Of a stretch of 7,543 nt of DNA, positions 7,016 through 7,543 are shown piece by piece; position 1 is the stretch's first letter; each line of letters starts with the position of its first letter. Origin of the DNA: Alectryocaccomicrobium faecavium. Lineage in GTDB: Bacteria; Bacillota; Clostridia; Christensenellales; Aristaeellaceae. Position numbers and translations under genes: made by a program. Location of the stretch: NCBI GenBank assembly GCA_018713425.1, contig DVOT01000206.1, positions 1 to 7,543 on the forward strand, written 5' to 3'. A model generated the notes under the pieces. The model made no database searches. It was not told the DNA's origin and saw only the letters and a program-made list of their open reading frames with translations.

Positions 7016-7462
7016 GTGGGTGCTTTGCAGAAGCGTGGTGGGAACCGTGGGCGCAGGCGGCGCAATGCTTTTTGGGGAAAAGTCGCGGCGGTTTGCCTGG
7101 TCGTTGTGGCATCCGTTGCTGTGTCCACCTATTTCCAGGCGCCACAGTGGGAGCCTGGCGGCGTGCAGATCGTCGGCACGGGCACAGAGGTGGAAGTCTA
7201 TGGGCCGCCGTTGCCCAGCGACATGGCCAAATCCATCTCCGCGCAGCCCAGCAGCATCGTGGTGCGCATGGAAGAAAGCACCGAACCCACGCCAGCGCCC
7301 ATTTATGTGTATTGCAACACGGGCGGCAAGAATTACCACTCGCAGGATTGCAAATATGTGTATGAACACACGCCGCGCGTAACGCTGCTGGAGGCCGTAA
7401 AAGCCAGCTACACCAAATGCCCCTACTGTAACGCGCCGGACGCTTCCGCGATTTTTGATTGA
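7016..7462 (+). CDS. Small membrane-anchored protein with His/Cys putative zinc site
   Basis: This protein of 148 residues is not one I can assign to a named family. It has a basic N terminus (KRGGNRGRRRR, residues 6-16), one membrane helix at about 23-40, then an extracytoplasmic part: a Pro/Ser/Glu/Thr-rich linker to about residue 95 and a C-terminal module. The module has C100, H108, C112, C135 and C138, in the arrangement YCNTGGKNYHSQDCKY, a LLEAVKASYTKC segment, then CPYC. This resembles the YHxxxC...CxxC module seen at the ends of many secreted or surface proteins of Gram-positive bacteria, which I infer to be a metal-binding knuckle. The charge distribution predicts N-in, C-out. The GTG at 7016 is chosen because AGGA (7004-7007) lies 8 bases upstream. 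A TTG at 7025 is an alternative. It is expressed from its own promoter and followed by hairpins. The function is unknown. Confidence 0.8.
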   Translation: MGALQKRGGNRGRRRRNAFWGKVAAVCLVVVASVAVSTYFQAPQWEPGGVQIVGTGTEVEVYGPPLPSDMAKSISAQPSSIVVRMEESTEPTPAPIYVYCNTGGKNYHSQDCKYVYEHTPRVTLLEAVKASYTKCPYCNAPDASAIFD

Positions 7463-7467
7463 ACGCC

Positions 7468-7502
7468 AAATGGCAAACCGCCAATCAGCCGGTTTGCCAT
7501 TT
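7468..7502. terminator. Terminator-like hairpin after the small membrane-protein gene
   Basis: A perfect 13-bp stem, AAATGGCAAACCG (7468-7480) with CGGTTTGCCATTT (7490-7502), closes a 9-base loop and starts 6 bases after the stop codon. The A and T tracts are inside the stem ends, as in bidirectional terminators. No longer T run follows, so its strength is uncertain. Confidence 0.65.
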
Positions 7503-7507
7503 CAAAT

Positions 7508-7534
7508 CGTTGACAAACCTTCGGTTTGCCAACG
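7508..7534. repeat. Second hairpin sharing the core of the first
   Basis: CGTTGACAAACC (7508-7519) pairs with GGTTTGCCAACG (7523-7534) with one A-C mismatch and a three-base loop. Its arms carry the same core (CAAACC and GGTTTGCC) as the hairpin just upstream. It may be a second terminator or a copy of a small palindromic repeat. The window ends nine bases later, so its surroundings are unseen. Confidence 0.5.
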
Positions 7535-7543
7535 AATCTGCCC

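Noticed and set aside
7012..7365. ORF from the ATG at 7012 in another frame
   Set aside because: The ATG is near the same Shine-Dalgarno, but the product has no membrane segment or ordered motif, whereas the frame from 7016 has a clear helix and a Cys/His module.

Overview
The window reads as ordinary chromosomal DNA from a GC-rich, low-copy region of a Gram-positive anaerobe. I infer Bacillota, class Clostridia, probably a gut or plant-biomass bacterium. The reasons are strong AGGAGG-type ribosome binding sites, sigma-A promoters with consensus -10 boxes, a TTG and a GTG start, a cytoplasmic GH78 rhamnosidase and a PMCA/SERCA-like calcium pump typical of that group. No marker gene fixes the taxon more tightly. 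I see no phage, insertion sequence, CRISPR array, tRNA or rRNA.

Layout: (1) 47-2590 (+), a complete GH78 alpha-L-rhamnosidase, ending in an intrinsic terminator at 2603-2636. (2) 2697-4067 (+), a separately transcribed FAD-dependent oxidoreductase (PF12831-like) with a near-consensus promoter and a small hairpin at the 5' end of its leader. (3) 4094-4127, a strong hairpin between convergent genes that can terminate both. (4) 4136-6706 (-), a complete P2-type Ca2+-ATPase that starts at TTG behind a perfect AGGAGG. (5) 6707-7015, a divergent control region with one promoter facing left (ATPase) and one facing right. The right-facing promoter carries a long, near-perfect dyad across its -10 box. 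(6) 7016-7462 (+), a small single-pass membrane protein with an extracytoplasmic His/Cys cluster that looks like a zinc knuckle. (7) 7468-7534, two consecutive hairpins built from the same core sequence.

How the genes work together: the rhamnosidase would release L-rhamnose from glycosides inside the cell. The oxidoreductase next to it may act on a glycoside, aglycone or other small molecule, but it has its own promoter, so a joint pathway is only a guess. The calcium pump is a housekeeping Ca2+ exporter transcribed against that pair. The small membrane protein shares only the divergent intergenic region with the pump. I did not find a convincing new multi-gene system. The most interesting items are the dyad at 6959-7004, the small membrane protein behind it, and the twin hairpins at the right end.
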